This document shows positions 39,101 through 46,375 of a stretch of 64,000 nt of DNA, piece after piece (the stretch's first letter is position 1; every line of letters begins with the position of its first letter). The notes below the pieces were generated by a model. That model searched no databases. It had not been told where the DNA came from and was given only the letters and a program-made list of their open reading frames with translations. Origin of the DNA: Stenotrophomonas maltophilia (GTDB lineage: Bacteria > Pseudomonadota > Gammaproteobacteria > Xanthomonadales > Xanthomonadaceae); NCBI RefSeq assembly GCF_002205165.1, contig NZ_NIVS01000012.1, positions 1 to 64,000 of the forward strand, in the 5' to 3' direction. Both the position numbers and the translations under genes were made by a program.

Positions 39101-39789
39101 TGCACGATCTGGGCACGTTGATCGGCCAGGCCCAGGCTCGCGCCGAAGGCCAGGCCCAGGTGCCGCTGCTGCTGGTCCGCGCCGGTGACCTGCGCGTGGC
39201 CGTGGCGATCGACCAGGTGCTGGGCAACCGCGAAATCGTGGTCAAGCCGGTCGGCCTGCAGATCGCCTCGGTCCCGGGCATCTACGGTGCGACCATCACC
39301 GGCGATGGCCGCGTGGTCGTCATCCTGGACGTCGCGCCGCTGGTGCGCCGTTACCTGGCCAACCCGCACAAGCCGATCACTGCTGCAGCCAAGGTCAGCG
39401 ATCGCGATGTGCCGCTGGTGATGGTGGTCGACGATTCGCTGACCATGCGCAAGGTCACCGGCCGCATTCTGGAACGCCACAACTTCGAGGTCACGGTCGC
39501 CCGCGACGGTATCGAGGCCCTGGAGCGGCTGGATGAGCGCGTGCCCGACCTGATGCTGCTGGATATCGAGATGCCGCGCATGGACGGGTACGAGCTGGCC
39601 AGCGTCATGCGCGCCGACCCGCGCTACCAGGGCGTGCCGATCGTAATGATCACCTCGCGCAGCGGCGACAAGCACCGTCAGCGCGCCTTCGAACTCGGTG
39701 TCCAGCGCTACCTGGGCAAGCCGTACCAGGAACTGGATCTGATGCGTAACGTGTATGACCTGCTGGGGATCGCCCGTGCACGCGAGTGA
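33184..39789 (+). CDS. chpA: hybrid sensor kinase ChpA/PilL (CheA-like)
   Basis: A 2201-aa CheA-family kinase. An N-terminal Hpt-like region; then histidine phosphotransfer domains with His811 (FHTLKGSGRL), His971 (VHTMNGAFAM) and His1468 (LHTLKGGARMAG); a long acidic linker (about 1100-1440); CheA dimerisation and HATPase (N-box HMLRNSVAHGLE near 1790, DDGAGLD); CheW-like domain; C-terminal receiver with Asp2127 (LLDIEMPRMDG). It phosphorylates PilG and PilH to control type IV pili. ATG at 33184 has GGGAG 7 nt upstream; a GTG at 33157 would add 9 aa. It overlaps the next gene by 14 nt. Confidence 0.93.
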   Translation: MSTLRDAMSHAALGWVKPELDETLRQVRNEVEYYVEDPADGSRMRFCAGYLHQVQGTLRMVELYAPAMVAEELEQLANAIGAGDVPDRDEACATLMRGSVLLPDYLERLQNGHRDIPIVLLPLLNDIRSARAAPGINESVLFAFAPDSASATEAELDHARGSLSGRNRELLDTVGNAVKEELLRIKDALDLHLRTGGEPVQLQTQVNELGAVADTLGMMGLGVARGVVVQQRDALREVVDGQQQIDESLLLDIAGALLYVDASLDDQVAHLGAGGSGEDDPSAVENRRTVEVLAHEAIANFAAAREHFVAFIETNWNHQQLQEVPRLLGEVAGALRMLDLSVPADYLQGVRQYIAVELLGKQRVPSGRQLDTLADAMASLEYYLEALRERRPGRDEILDITRSSLETLRYWPLPDANQPTADTGPESLPVAPEPIELTPWDAPAPGPIERGVTAEVPRPANLPPPLPDFTFDPPPAVAPPATPPPVALVFDASTAPVAADAPQWTLASHDDVDDLPTFAHFDPVIAEVPAGAAWDVAPLPSALQVDGVLDEVHVATSARADDVADMPPEMPAFVATGAGFDPVAAEHETLELSDAPIEFTFDEGLHNADDVLSLQIDDSDNGTNTDNDNDTDGVAEELAASSPFAPSAMDVETLPTFLQEIPVPSADDSVAEPIDAFIDGTDTAPQAAAGAALPPPAVQDAVIRRIELDDESTRFLAELDAAAAQFRPEGAGTDTVPAAAAPASPALAAPADDTSIEAGFEDDGENIDQDIREVFIEEFDEELVNLGNLLPAWRIAPDNLDRLRPIRRVFHTLKGSGRLVGARTLGEFSWKIEGMLNRVLDGSRPASPAVVALVGQAYDVLPQLNAALRDGSRVTADLQAIQAIADRVAAGEETFHVPLQRAATAAVPAPLDATVAEAAPVIESTPADIDSVLREILEAEVEVHQATLQAWLDAAADAPQPVTDGLLRAVHTMNGAFAMTDVPEITAVTGAAESYIKRSLAADALPSAAGMEALAQTCAAITTTMTALQDDAPRVPVQTALATRLVALADTLPEARWPALVDDELDLVDDDAEPFAAVADEPADAFLVTGDAVQDDAAPVLATADDTTATDYQQAEIDADGLSVIAPDRAAADAHDDDADSDDAHSDDALVAMELTGTDDLSAYFDAELPDTVRAAQSPDAVAEEADLAPVPAGLEAVELTSAEDLSRYFDTLAEPVTPEIRVDADTDTRFDAEADAQAEGKTDAAADAPTDAAEATELVADGPGDADADVDADAHTPGSAYAVAVDDAANDSWSDTDQDSDDDAQALEEALPPPPAFGEVVDAQQAMDDGLTVVDALEASDTGVLGLDATDENTGEADAFAEVIQTPVPGAAADAASPAPFFELEDAPAATLAPPLEADDILPVDATESDELAPGDALDFTQLDQELVDIFVEEGKDLLDHCDGLISELRAVPQDRDVIAGLQRDLHTLKGGARMAGINPIGDLGHGIESLLEAVAANRTDIDRSDVHLLERGFDRLHQLLTRTGQHRTVAMPDDLIAAFEQRTQGRVAPEPIETPEPPLASGDARVEAAIAALVAAPLSAPVPLETVSEEDGLPRPQQEQVRVRADLLDRLVNHAGEVAIYRSRLEQQLGAFRGAMGELDRTNARLRDQLRRLDLETEAQIVARYQREQDQADHKFDPLELDRFSTLQQLSRALNESAADLGGLQGVLDDLSRQYDVLLQQQSRVSSELQDGLMRARMVPFDGLVPRLRRVVRQAGQDTGKQVHVTLEGTHGELDRNVLDRMVAPLEHMLRNSVAHGLETPEQRRAAGKPEEGEIAIRLRREGSEIVLEVADDGAGLDRQAIRRRAEQRGLIAADAVLGDAELDAMIFSPGFSTADQVSQLAGRGVGMDVVHNEVRQLGGSVDIHSVSGQGVTFTLRLPQTLAVTQAVFVQIGETTFAVPVASVSGIGRISRERFETANGGYHYGGEEFALHDLGTLIGQAQARAEGQAQVPLLLVRAGDLRVAVAIDQVLGNREIVVKPVGLQIASVPGIYGATITGDGRVVVILDVAPLVRRYLANPHKPITAAAKVSDRDVPLVMVVDDSLTMRKVTGRILERHNFEVTVARDGIEALERLDERVPDLMLLDIEMPRMDGYELASVMRADPRYQGVPIVMITSRSGDKHRQRAFELGVQRYLGKPYQELDLMRNVYDLLGIARARE

Positions 39790-41098
39790 TGCCCACCCCC
39801 TGTTGCCGGTAGCGCTGCTGGCCCGTTCCGGGCCGGCGCGCGACCGCCTGCGCGAAGCGCTCGACCACGCCGGCGCCCGCGTGGTGCTGGAGGACGACCC
39901 GAACACGCTCGAGCTGCAGGCACTGCGCGATGCCGACCCCGGCGCGGTGTTGATCGCGCTGGAACCGGCGATCGAAGACGCGCTGGAGCGGCTGGATCCG
40001 GTGCTGGGCTCGCCCTCGCTGACCCTGATCTTCGACGAAGCCGAGCTGGCCGCGCGCCGCGATGGCTGGGAAGCGCAGCGCTGGGCGCGGCATCTGGTGG
40101 CCAAGCTGCACGGCCATCAGGACGTGCTGCCGCCGGGCTCGGAGCAGGACCAGCAATTGCAGCCCGAACCGGGCCTGCCGGTGACGCCGGCGCAGCTGCA
40201 TGCCGATGCACCGCTGGCGTTCCACCTGCGCGAAGCTGCCGATGCGGCCTCCGAGGTGCCCGCCGATGGCCTGTACCAGGCGCCGGCGGCGTTGCACGAG
40301 CCGGTGTCCCTCGAAGAGGCGCTGGCCGCGCTGCAGCCGGTCGATGCCGATCCGATCACAGCGGCCATCCCACCGATTCCCGCCTCGGCACCGCCAGCGG
40401 CCGCCGCCGCCGTGTCGATCGGCGACCACAACCGCTGGTCGCTGGTCGAAGATGACGGGGGGGCCGTGGTGTCCCCGCCGGTCACCGACACCGTGTCGGC
40501 ACCGGAGCGCTTCGACATCGAACGCCTGTCGCTGGTCGAGCTCGAACCCGAGGCCGGTCCCGCCGGTGGCTGCACCGGCGCGGTGCTGGTCCTGGCCGGC
40601 ATAGGCGGGCCCGATGCGCTGCGCCGCCTGCTGGCCGCCCTGCCCGAATCGCTGAGCACCGCGGTGCTGGTGCATATGCGCCTGGATGGTGGGCGCTACG
40701 GCAATCTGGTCAAGCAGATGGCACGGGTCTCCGCCCTGCCGGTGCTGCTGGCCGAGGACGCCCAGCCCGTCGAAGCCGGCCAGGCCTACATCCTGCCCGA
40801 CGACATCGGCATTGCCGTGCGCCAGGGCAGCCTGCATTTCATCGCCGACACCGCCGGCATCCAGATCGAGGCTTTGCCGGCGGCACATAGCGGCGTGGTC
40901 CTGCTCAGTGGCGCGGATACCACCCAGCTGGACGCCGTGTTCGCCCTGGCCGCCGCCGGTGCCTGGGTGGCCGGTCAGGTCGGCGAAGGCTGCTATGACC
41001 CGACCGCGGCCAGCGCCGTGGTTGCGGCCGGGCAGGACGCCGGTGAACCGCCGCAGCTGGCCGCCACCATCGCCGAACGCTGGGGCGTGGACGCGTAA
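39776..41098 (+). CDS. ChpB/CheB-like protein with degenerate methylesterase site
   Basis: A 440-aa protein in the chpB position. It has a degenerate receiver-like N-terminus (ALLARSGPARDRLREALDHAGARVVLEDD) without clear acidic pair, an Ala/Pro-rich linker, and a C-terminal half aligning with the CheB methylesterase (VLVLAGIGGPDALRRLLAALP, VHMRLDGG, VEAGQAYILPDD, AAGAWVAGQVG). CheB needs Ser in GASTGG; here the segment is AGIGGP with Gly275. His300 (VHM) is kept and the Asp motif (GMGxDG) reads SGADTT. It is therefore probably catalytically dead. GTG start at 39776 with GGGGA 5 nt upstream. Confidence 0.85.
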   Translation: MHASDAHPLLPVALLARSGPARDRLREALDHAGARVVLEDDPNTLELQALRDADPGAVLIALEPAIEDALERLDPVLGSPSLTLIFDEAELAARRDGWEAQRWARHLVAKLHGHQDVLPPGSEQDQQLQPEPGLPVTPAQLHADAPLAFHLREAADAASEVPADGLYQAPAALHEPVSLEEALAALQPVDADPITAAIPPIPASAPPAAAAAVSIGDHNRWSLVEDDGGAVVSPPVTDTVSAPERFDIERLSLVELEPEAGPAGGCTGAVLVLAGIGGPDALRRLLAALPESLSTAVLVHMRLDGGRYGNLVKQMARVSALPVLLAEDAQPVEAGQAYILPDDIGIAVRQGSLHFIADTAGIQIEALPAAHSGVVLLSGADTTQLDAVFALAAAGAWVAGQVGEGCYDPTAASAVVAAGQDAGEPPQLAATIAERWGVDA

Positions 41099-41128
41099 GC
41101 GCGCCGACGTCCCCTTGAAGGAAGACCC

Positions 41129-41602
41129 ATGAGCTACGCCAGCAACGACGAAATCCGCGGTGTCCTGATCCAGGCCGGGCACGAACGCGTGCTGCTGCCC
41201 AACGCCACCGTCGCCGAAATGATGTCCAAGGTGCCGGTCGAAACCGTGCCCGATGCGCCGGCCTGGTTGGTCGGGCAGATCGCCTGGCACGGCTGGGACG
41301 TACCGCTGCTGTCCTTCGCCCGGTTGTCCGGGCAGGGCGACGAACCGGTGGTGACCAACAACAAGGTCGTCGTGCTCAAGGCACTGGGCGGCAATCCGCG
41401 CCGGCCTTACTTCGCCCTGCTGACCCAGACCTTCCCGCAGCTGATCGCGGTGCCGCGCGACGGCCTGCTGGCCGACGCCTCCGAGGAAACCCTGCCGCAG
41501 GGCGTGCACATGCGCGTGCTGCTGGGCGAGCAGAGCGCCCTGCTGCCGGACCTGGACGCGCTGGAAGCGGCGCTGGACGAATCCTTCCCCGTGGCGGGGT
41601 AA
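41129..41602 (+). CDS. chpC: CheW-like chemotaxis protein ChpC
   Basis: A 157-aa CheW-domain protein (EIRGVLIQAGHERVLLPNATVAEMMSKVPVETVPDAPAWLVGQIAWHGWDVPLLSFARLSG). In Pseudomonas ChpC is a second adaptor of the Chp system that links additional receptors. GAAGGAAGACCC precedes the ATG. Last gene of the cluster; converges on rsmE 12 nt away. Confidence 0.9.
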   Translation: MSYASNDEIRGVLIQAGHERVLLPNATVAEMMSKVPVETVPDAPAWLVGQIAWHGWDVPLLSFARLSGQGDEPVVTNNKVVVLKALGGNPRRPYFALLTQTFPQLIAVPRDGLLADASEETLPQGVHMRVLLGEQSALLPDLDALEAALDESFPVAG

Positions 41603-41614
41603 GAGCGTTACTTT

Positions 41615-42349
41615 TCAGCCCAGATCGCCCAGGCGTGCCTGCACGGCGGCGATCGCCGCCAGCCCGGCGGTCTCGGTGCGCAGCACCCGCGGGCCCAGCT
41701 GCAAGCCCTGGAAGCCGGCTGCCGCCAGTGCCTGGCGGTCGCGCGGCGACCAGCCGCCTTCCGGGCCGATCGCGATCACCACGCCGCCCGGAGCGGCCGA
41801 GAGGGTCGACAGGCGATGCTCGCCCTGCGGATCCAGGGTCAATTTCAGTGCCTCGCCCGGCATCGCGCTGGCCGCCACCTGCAGCGATTGCGGCGCGGCC
41901 ACGCTGGGCACGCGGGCGCGGGCGGATTGGCCACAGGCCGACACCACCACGCTGTGCCAGTGCGCCAGCCGCTTCTCGGCGCGGGCGGCGTCCAGCTTCA
42001 CTTCGGTCCGCTCCGCGTTCACCGGTACAAAGGCCTGCACGCCCAGCTCGGTGGCCTTCTGCAGGATCAGGTCCATCTTCTCGCCACGGGCGATGCCCTG
42101 CAGCAAGGTGATGTGCAACGGCGATTCGTTGTCCAGCGCGGTGGCCGCCTCGATACGCACCTGCGCGTCGCGCTTGCCCACTGCCACCAGTGTCGCGCTG
42201 TAGTCCTGCCCATCGCCATTGAACAGCACGCAGCCATCGCCTTCGCGCAGGCGCATCACGCGGACCAGGTGGTTGGCAGCATCCTCGGGCAGCGACAGGG
42301 TCTGCCCGACCGCCAGCGGATGGTCGATATGGCTGCGGGTCACGCGCAT
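41615..42349 (-). CDS. rsmE: 16S rRNA (uracil1498-N3)-methyltransferase RsmE
   Basis: A 244-aa SPOUT methyltransferase. N-terminal PUA-like domain (MRVTRSHIDHPLAVGQTLSL ... RLREGDGCVLFNGDGQDY), SAM-binding knot with KMDLILQKATELGVQAFVP, IAIGPEGGWSPRDRQAL and LGPRVLRTETAGLAAIAAVQA. It methylates U1498 of 16S rRNA. Its ATG lies inside the end of bioA (10-nt overlap), so the two are co-transcribed. Confidence 0.95.
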   Translation of the reverse strand: MRVTRSHIDHPLAVGQTLSLPEDAANHLVRVMRLREGDGCVLFNGDGQDYSATLVAVGKRDAQVRIEAATALDNESPLHITLLQGIARGEKMDLILQKATELGVQAFVPVNAERTEVKLDAARAEKRLAHWHSVVVSACGQSARARVPSVAAPQSLQVAASAMPGEALKLTLDPQGEHRLSTLSAAPGGVVIAIGPEGGWSPRDRQALAAAGFQGLQLGPRVLRTETAGLAAIAAVQARLGDLG

Positions 42350-43731
42350 GCGACGGCCTCGTCGATGGCGGCCAGGGTGGTCAGTGCAAGCAGGTCCAAA
42401 TGTTCGTCCTCGACGCAGTACGGCGGCATCCAATACAGCACATTGCCCAGTGGGCGCAGGACCACGCCGCGCTTGAGCGCGGCCTTGTAGGCGTGCAGCC
42501 CGACCCGGGCCTCGGCCGGGAACGGCGTGCGCTTGTCGCCGTTGCGGGTCAGTTCGAAGGCCACCACCATCCCGGCCTGGCGCACGTCGGCGACGTGTGC
42601 GTGATCGGCAAACGGCGCGGCCAGGGTACGCATCACTTCGGCCGTGCTGCGGTTGCGGGCGATCACATCCTCGCTGGCGAAGATGTCCAGCGTCGCCAGC
42701 GCGGCGGCGCAGGCCAGCGGATTGCCGGTGTAGCTGTGCGAATGCAGAAACGCGCGCTCGCGCGAATCGTCCAGGAAGGCGTCGTACAGCGCCTGCGTGG
42801 CCAGTACCGCCGAGAGCGGCAGGAAGCCGCCGGTCAGGCCCTTGGACAGGCATAGCAGATCGGGCATCACCCCGGCCTGCTCGCAGGCGAACATCGTGCC
42901 GGTGCGGCCGAAACCGGTGGCGATCTCATCGGCGATCAGGAACGCACCGTTGGCATCGCACAGCTCACGCGCACGCTGCAGATAGACCGGGTCATACATG
43001 CGCATGCCACCGGCGCACTGCAGGCGCGGTTCCAGAATCACCGCGCAGATTTCTCCCGGGTGCTGGTCGAACAGCGTGGCCAGCGCATCGGCCGCCTGGT
43101 GCGCGCGCTGCGCCGCACTCTGGCCGGGTTCGGCCAGGTAGGCATCGGGTGAGGGCGCGAACAGCGCTTCGGTCAGCAGCGGCGCATACACGCGTCGATA
43201 CAACGGGATGTCACCCACCGACAGCGCGCCCAGCGTTTCGCCGTGATAGCCGTTCTCCAGCGCGACGAAGCGGGTACGGTGGTTCTCGCCGCGGTTGCGG
43301 AAGTAGTGGAAGGCCATCTTCAGCGCCACTTCGACCCCGGCCGAGCCGTTGTCGGCATAGAACACCTTGGCCAGCGGATCACGCCCGGCCTGGCGTGGCG
43401 CGATCGCCAGCAGGCGCTCGGCCAGCCGCACCGCCGGCTCGTGGCTGAAGCCGGCCAGCATCACCTGTTCCAGCTGCGTGGCCTGCTGGGCGATGGCCGC
43501 ACCGATGCGCGGTTGCGCATGGCCGAACAGATTGGTCCACCAGCTGCTGACCGCATCCAGATAGCGATGACCGTCGTGGTCGATCAACCACGGGCCTTCG
43601 CCGCGGGCGATCGGCAGCAGGGGCAGGGTGTCGGGATGCTCGCGCATCTGCGTGCACGGGTGCCACAGTACGGCCAGATCGCGTTGCCGCCACTGATCGG
43701 CCAGCGTGAGGGGGGCTGGGTCTGCTAGCAT
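42340..43731 (-). CDS. bioA: adenosylmethionine-8-amino-7-oxononanoate aminotransferase
   Basis: A 463-aa class III PLP aminotransferase. Diagnostic BioA features: LWHPCTQM near residue 25, SWWTNLFGHA, Asp268-Glu269 in ADEIATGFGRTG, and the PLP Lys297 in CLSKGLTGG. It converts KAPA to DAPA with SAM as amino donor in biotin synthesis. The other bio genes are not in the window. It is divergent from nudE across 50 nt. Confidence 0.96.
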   Translation of the reverse strand: MLADPAPLTLADQWRQRDLAVLWHPCTQMREHPDTLPLLPIARGEGPWLIDHDGHRYLDAVSSWWTNLFGHAQPRIGAAIAQQATQLEQVMLAGFSHEPAVRLAERLLAIAPRQAGRDPLAKVFYADNGSAGVEVALKMAFHYFRNRGENHRTRFVALENGYHGETLGALSVGDIPLYRRVYAPLLTEALFAPSPDAYLAEPGQSAAQRAHQAADALATLFDQHPGEICAVILEPRLQCAGGMRMYDPVYLQRARELCDANGAFLIADEIATGFGRTGTMFACEQAGVMPDLLCLSKGLTGGFLPLSAVLATQALYDAFLDDSRERAFLHSHSYTGNPLACAAALATLDIFASEDVIARNRSTAEVMRTLAAPFADHAHVADVRQAGMVVAFELTRNGDKRTPFPAEARVGLHAYKAALKRGVVLRPLGNVLYWMPPYCVEDEHLDLLALTTLAAIDEAVACA

Positions 43732-43781
43732 TTCGGGCTCATGAACACGTTTTCACCAGTACCCATTCTAGAGATGCTCGC

Positions 43782-44330
43782 ATGAGCCGTCGCCTGCCCA
43801 TCATCCACCAGATCACGGACGAGGAAAGCGGGCCGTTCCAGCGCCAGCATCTGGATCTGGAATTCTCCAATGGCGAACGCCGCCGCTTTGAACGGCTGGT
43901 GACCCGCGGCCATGGCGCCGTGGTCGTGGTGCCGATGCTCGATGACGAGACCGTGCTGCTGGTGCGTGAATACGCTGCCGGCATGCATCGCTATGAGCTG
44001 GGTCTGGTCAAGGGCCGCATCGATGCCGGCGAAACGCCCGAGCAGGCCGCCGACCGTGAGTTGAAGGAGGAGGCCGGGTACGGCGCCCGCCGGGTCGATG
44101 TGCTGCGCGCGATGACCCTGGCCCCGACCTACATGAGCCACCAGTCCTGGCTGGTGGTGGCACGCGATCTCTATCCCGAGCGCCTGGCCGGCGACGAGCC
44201 GGAGGAACTGGAGGTCGTGCCGTGGAAGCTGGCCGACCTGGACCAGCTGATGCTGCGCGAGGAGTTCTCCGAAGGCCGATCGCTGGCGGCGCTGTTCATC
44301 GCCCGCGAGTGGCTGGGACGGAAGGAATGA
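43782..44330 (+). CDS. nudE: ADP compounds hydrolase NudE (Nudix)
   Basis: A 182-aa Nudix hydrolase. Nudix box GRIDAGETPEQAADRELKEEAGYG carries the REL..EE metal ligands. N-terminal HLDLEFSNGERRRFERLV and C-terminal REEFSEGRSLAALFIAREWL match NudE. It cleaves Ap3A, ADP-ribose and NADH. Start of the nudE-cysQ-mazG-ynfA run; TGA overlaps the cysQ ATG. Confidence 0.92.
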   Translation: MSRRLPIIHQITDEESGPFQRQHLDLEFSNGERRRFERLVTRGHGAVVVVPMLDDETVLLVREYAAGMHRYELGLVKGRIDAGETPEQAADRELKEEAGYGARRVDVLRAMTLAPTYMSHQSWLVVARDLYPERLAGDEPEELEVVPWKLADLDQLMLREEFSEGRSLAALFIAREWLGRKE

Positions 44331-45130
44331 TCAAACTCACGACGGATCTGCGCGAAACCGTCATCGCCATCGCCCAGGACGCGGCCGCCGCCATCATGGC
44401 CGTGTACGCCACGCCGTTCGATGTGGAGATCAAGTCCGACCACAGTCCGGTCACCGCCGCCGATCTTGGTGCCAACCAGGTGATCGAGCGCGGGCTGGCA
44501 CAGCTGACCCCGGAGTTGCCGATCCTCTCCGAAGAATCGGCGCAGGTGCCGTGGGAGGTCCGCCAGCACTGGGGGGCGTATTGGCTGGTCGATCCGCTCG
44601 ATGGCACCCGCGAGTTCGTCAAACGCAATGACGAGTTCAGCGTCAACATCGCCCTGATCTACCAGGGGGCCCCCGCGTTCGGCGTGGTGCTGGCGCCGGC
44701 CACCGGCCAGGTCTGGCACGCGATGCGCGGCGAGCTGGCCTACCGCCGCGACGGCATGCGCGACTCGGTACTGCGCACCCGTACACCGGCCACCGCACCG
44801 CTGCGGGTGGCGGCCAGCCGCTCGCATCGCAGCGAACAGACGCAGGCGCTGCTGGACCGCATGGGCGATATCGAGGTGCTCGCACAGGGCTCCTCGCTCA
44901 AATTCTGCCGGCTGGCCGAAGGCACGCTGGACGTTTACCCGCGGCTGGGCCCGACCGCTGAATGGGACACCGCCGCCGGCCAGTGCGTGCTGCACGCCGC
45001 CGGTGGCGCCGTGCTCTCGGCCGAGACCGGCAAGCCGTTCCGCTACAACCGCCGCGAAACCCTGTTGAACGGCGACTTCATTGCGCTCGGCGACACCCGC
45101 CTGCCGTGGCGCGAGTGGCTGCCCGCCTGA
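44327..45130 (+). CDS. cysQ: 3'(2'),5'-bisphosphate nucleotidase CysQ
   Basis: A 267-aa inositol monophosphatase-fold enzyme. Metal site motifs PILSEESA and WLVDPLDGTREFVKRNDEFSVNIAL, plus the C-terminal GPTAEWDTAAGQCVLHAAGG. It converts pAp to AMP in sulfur assimilation. The ATG at 44327 overlaps the nudE stop (ATGA) and has GGAAGGA just upstream, so it is chosen over an upstream start within nudE. Confidence 0.94.
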   Translation: MIKLTTDLRETVIAIAQDAAAAIMAVYATPFDVEIKSDHSPVTAADLGANQVIERGLAQLTPELPILSEESAQVPWEVRQHWGAYWLVDPLDGTREFVKRNDEFSVNIALIYQGAPAFGVVLAPATGQVWHAMRGELAYRRDGMRDSVLRTRTPATAPLRVAASRSHRSEQTQALLDRMGDIEVLAQGSSLKFCRLAEGTLDVYPRLGPTAEWDTAAGQCVLHAAGGAVLSAETGKPFRYNRRETLLNGDFIALGDTRLPWREWLPA

Positions 45131-45146
45131 CCTGACTGGAGCAACG

Positions 45147-45959
45147 ATGCCTGCCACCGCCGAACTGGACCGCCTGCTGGGCATCATGGCGCGCCTGCGT
45201 GACCCGCAGCAGGGCTGCCCGTGGGACCTGCAGCAGGACTTTGCCAGCATCGCCCCGTACACCATCGAAGAATCCTACGAGGTCGCCGATGCGATCGACC
45301 GCGGCGACCTGGACGATCTCAAGGATGAGCTTGGGGATCTGCTGCTGCAGGTGGTCTTCCACGCGCAGATGGCGCAGGAGCAGGGAGCGTTCGCGTTTGC
45401 CGATGTCGCCCGCGCGATCAGCGACAAGATGGAGCGTCGCCATCCGCATGTGTTCGCCCAGGTCCAGGTAGACGGTGCCGAGGACGTCAACAGCAACTGG
45501 GAGGCGATCAAACGCGCCGAGCGCGCCGCCAAGGGCCACACCGATACCTCGGCGCTGGCCGGGATCTCCCGCGGCCTGCCGGAATGGCAGCGGGCGGTGA
45601 AGCTGCAGGCACGCGCGGCGCGGGTCGGTTTCGACTGGCCGGGCCCGGCGCCGGTGATGGACAAGGTGCGTGAGGAACTGGACGAGGTCGCCGCTGAATT
45701 CGCGCGCGGCCCGGTCGAGGAGAACCACGCGCGCCTGCAGGAAGAGCTCGGCGACCTGCTGTTCGTCTGTGCCAATCTGGCGCGCCACGCCAAGGTCGAT
45801 GTCGGCGCGGCACTGCGCCAGGCGAACCAGAAATTCGAGCGGCGCTTCCGCGCGATGGAGGCCCAGGCCGACGCGGGCGGGCAGACCATGGCCGCGCTGG
45901 ATCTGGAGGCGCAGGAAGCGCTCTGGCAGCAGGCCAAGGCGGACGAGGCCACGTCGTGA
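45147..45959 (+). CDS. mazG: nucleoside triphosphate pyrophosphohydrolase MazG
   Basis: A 270-aa tandem MazG protein. First domain: [21 protein letters not shown] ... [38 protein letters not shown] with the EExxE/ExxD metal ligands. Second domain: [41 protein letters not shown]. It hydrolyses NTPs to NMP and PPi, removing damaged nucleotides and tuning ppGpp levels. GTGA overlap with the next gene. Confidence 0.95.
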   Translation: MPATAELDRLLGIMARLRDPQQGCPWDLQQDFASIAPYTIEESYEVADAIDRGDLDDLKDELGDLLLQVVFHAQMAQEQGAFAFADVARAISDKMERRHPHVFAQVQVDGAEDVNSNWEAIKRAERAAKGHTDTSALAGISRGLPEWQRAVKLQARAARVGFDWPGPAPVMDKVREELDEVAAEFARGPVEENHARLQEELGDLLFVCANLARHAKVDVGAALRQANQKFERRFRAMEAQADAGGQTMAALDLEAQEALWQQAKADEATS

Positions 45960-46279
45960 AAACGCTGCTGCTGTTCGTGCTGACCGCCGTGGCCGAAATC
46001 GTCGGCTGTTACCTGCCGTGGCTGTGGCTGCGCAAGGACGGCAGCGCGTGGTTGCTGCTGCCGGCCGCCGCCAGCCTGGCGCTGTTTGCCTGGCTGCTGA
46101 CGTTGCACCCGGCCGCCAGTGGGCGTGTCTATGCCGCCTATGGCGGGGTCTACATCGGCACCGCGCTGATGTGGTTGTGGCTGGTGGATGGCATCCGCCC
46201 CAGCCGCTGGGATCTGCTCGGCGTCGGCCTGTGCCTGGCCGGGATGATGGTGATCATGTTCGCCCCGCGCAGCGCCTGA
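45956..46279 (+). CDS. ynfA: YnfA/UPF0060 small membrane protein
   Basis: A 107-aa protein with four membrane segments. [64 protein letters not shown] and the C-terminal FAPR match UPF0060/YnfA, an SMR-like family linked to drug efflux in some enterobacteria. The GTG start overlaps the mazG TGA. Confidence 0.92.
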   Translation: MKTLLLFVLTAVAEIVGCYLPWLWLRKDGSAWLLLPAAASLALFAWLLTLHPAASGRVYAAYGGVYIGTALMWLWLVDGIRPSRWDLLGVGLCLAGMMVIMFAPRSA

Positions 46280-46335
46280 TCCTGCCTGACCGCGATCCAG
46301 GCTACTCCCCGACGCCGGCGTGAAGATGGCGTGGC

Positions 46336-46341
46336 TATACT
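46336..46341 (+). promoter_or_regulatory. -10-like TATACT upstream of qmcA
   Basis: TATACT lies 35 nt before the qmcA start in a 96-nt spacer after ynfA. A clear -35 is not visible. Weak support for a promoter serving qmcA-nfeD. Confidence 0.3.
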
Positions 46342-46375
46342 CGGACCTACGATTCCGGGGAAAGGGAGTGACCTG

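Noticed and set aside
33073..40104. An antisense open frame of 2343 codons opposite chpA
   Set aside because: It mirrors the G/C bias of the chpA frame; the translation is Arg/Gln/His/Val-rich without domain signatures. chpA has clear Hpt, HATPase, CheW and receiver motifs.
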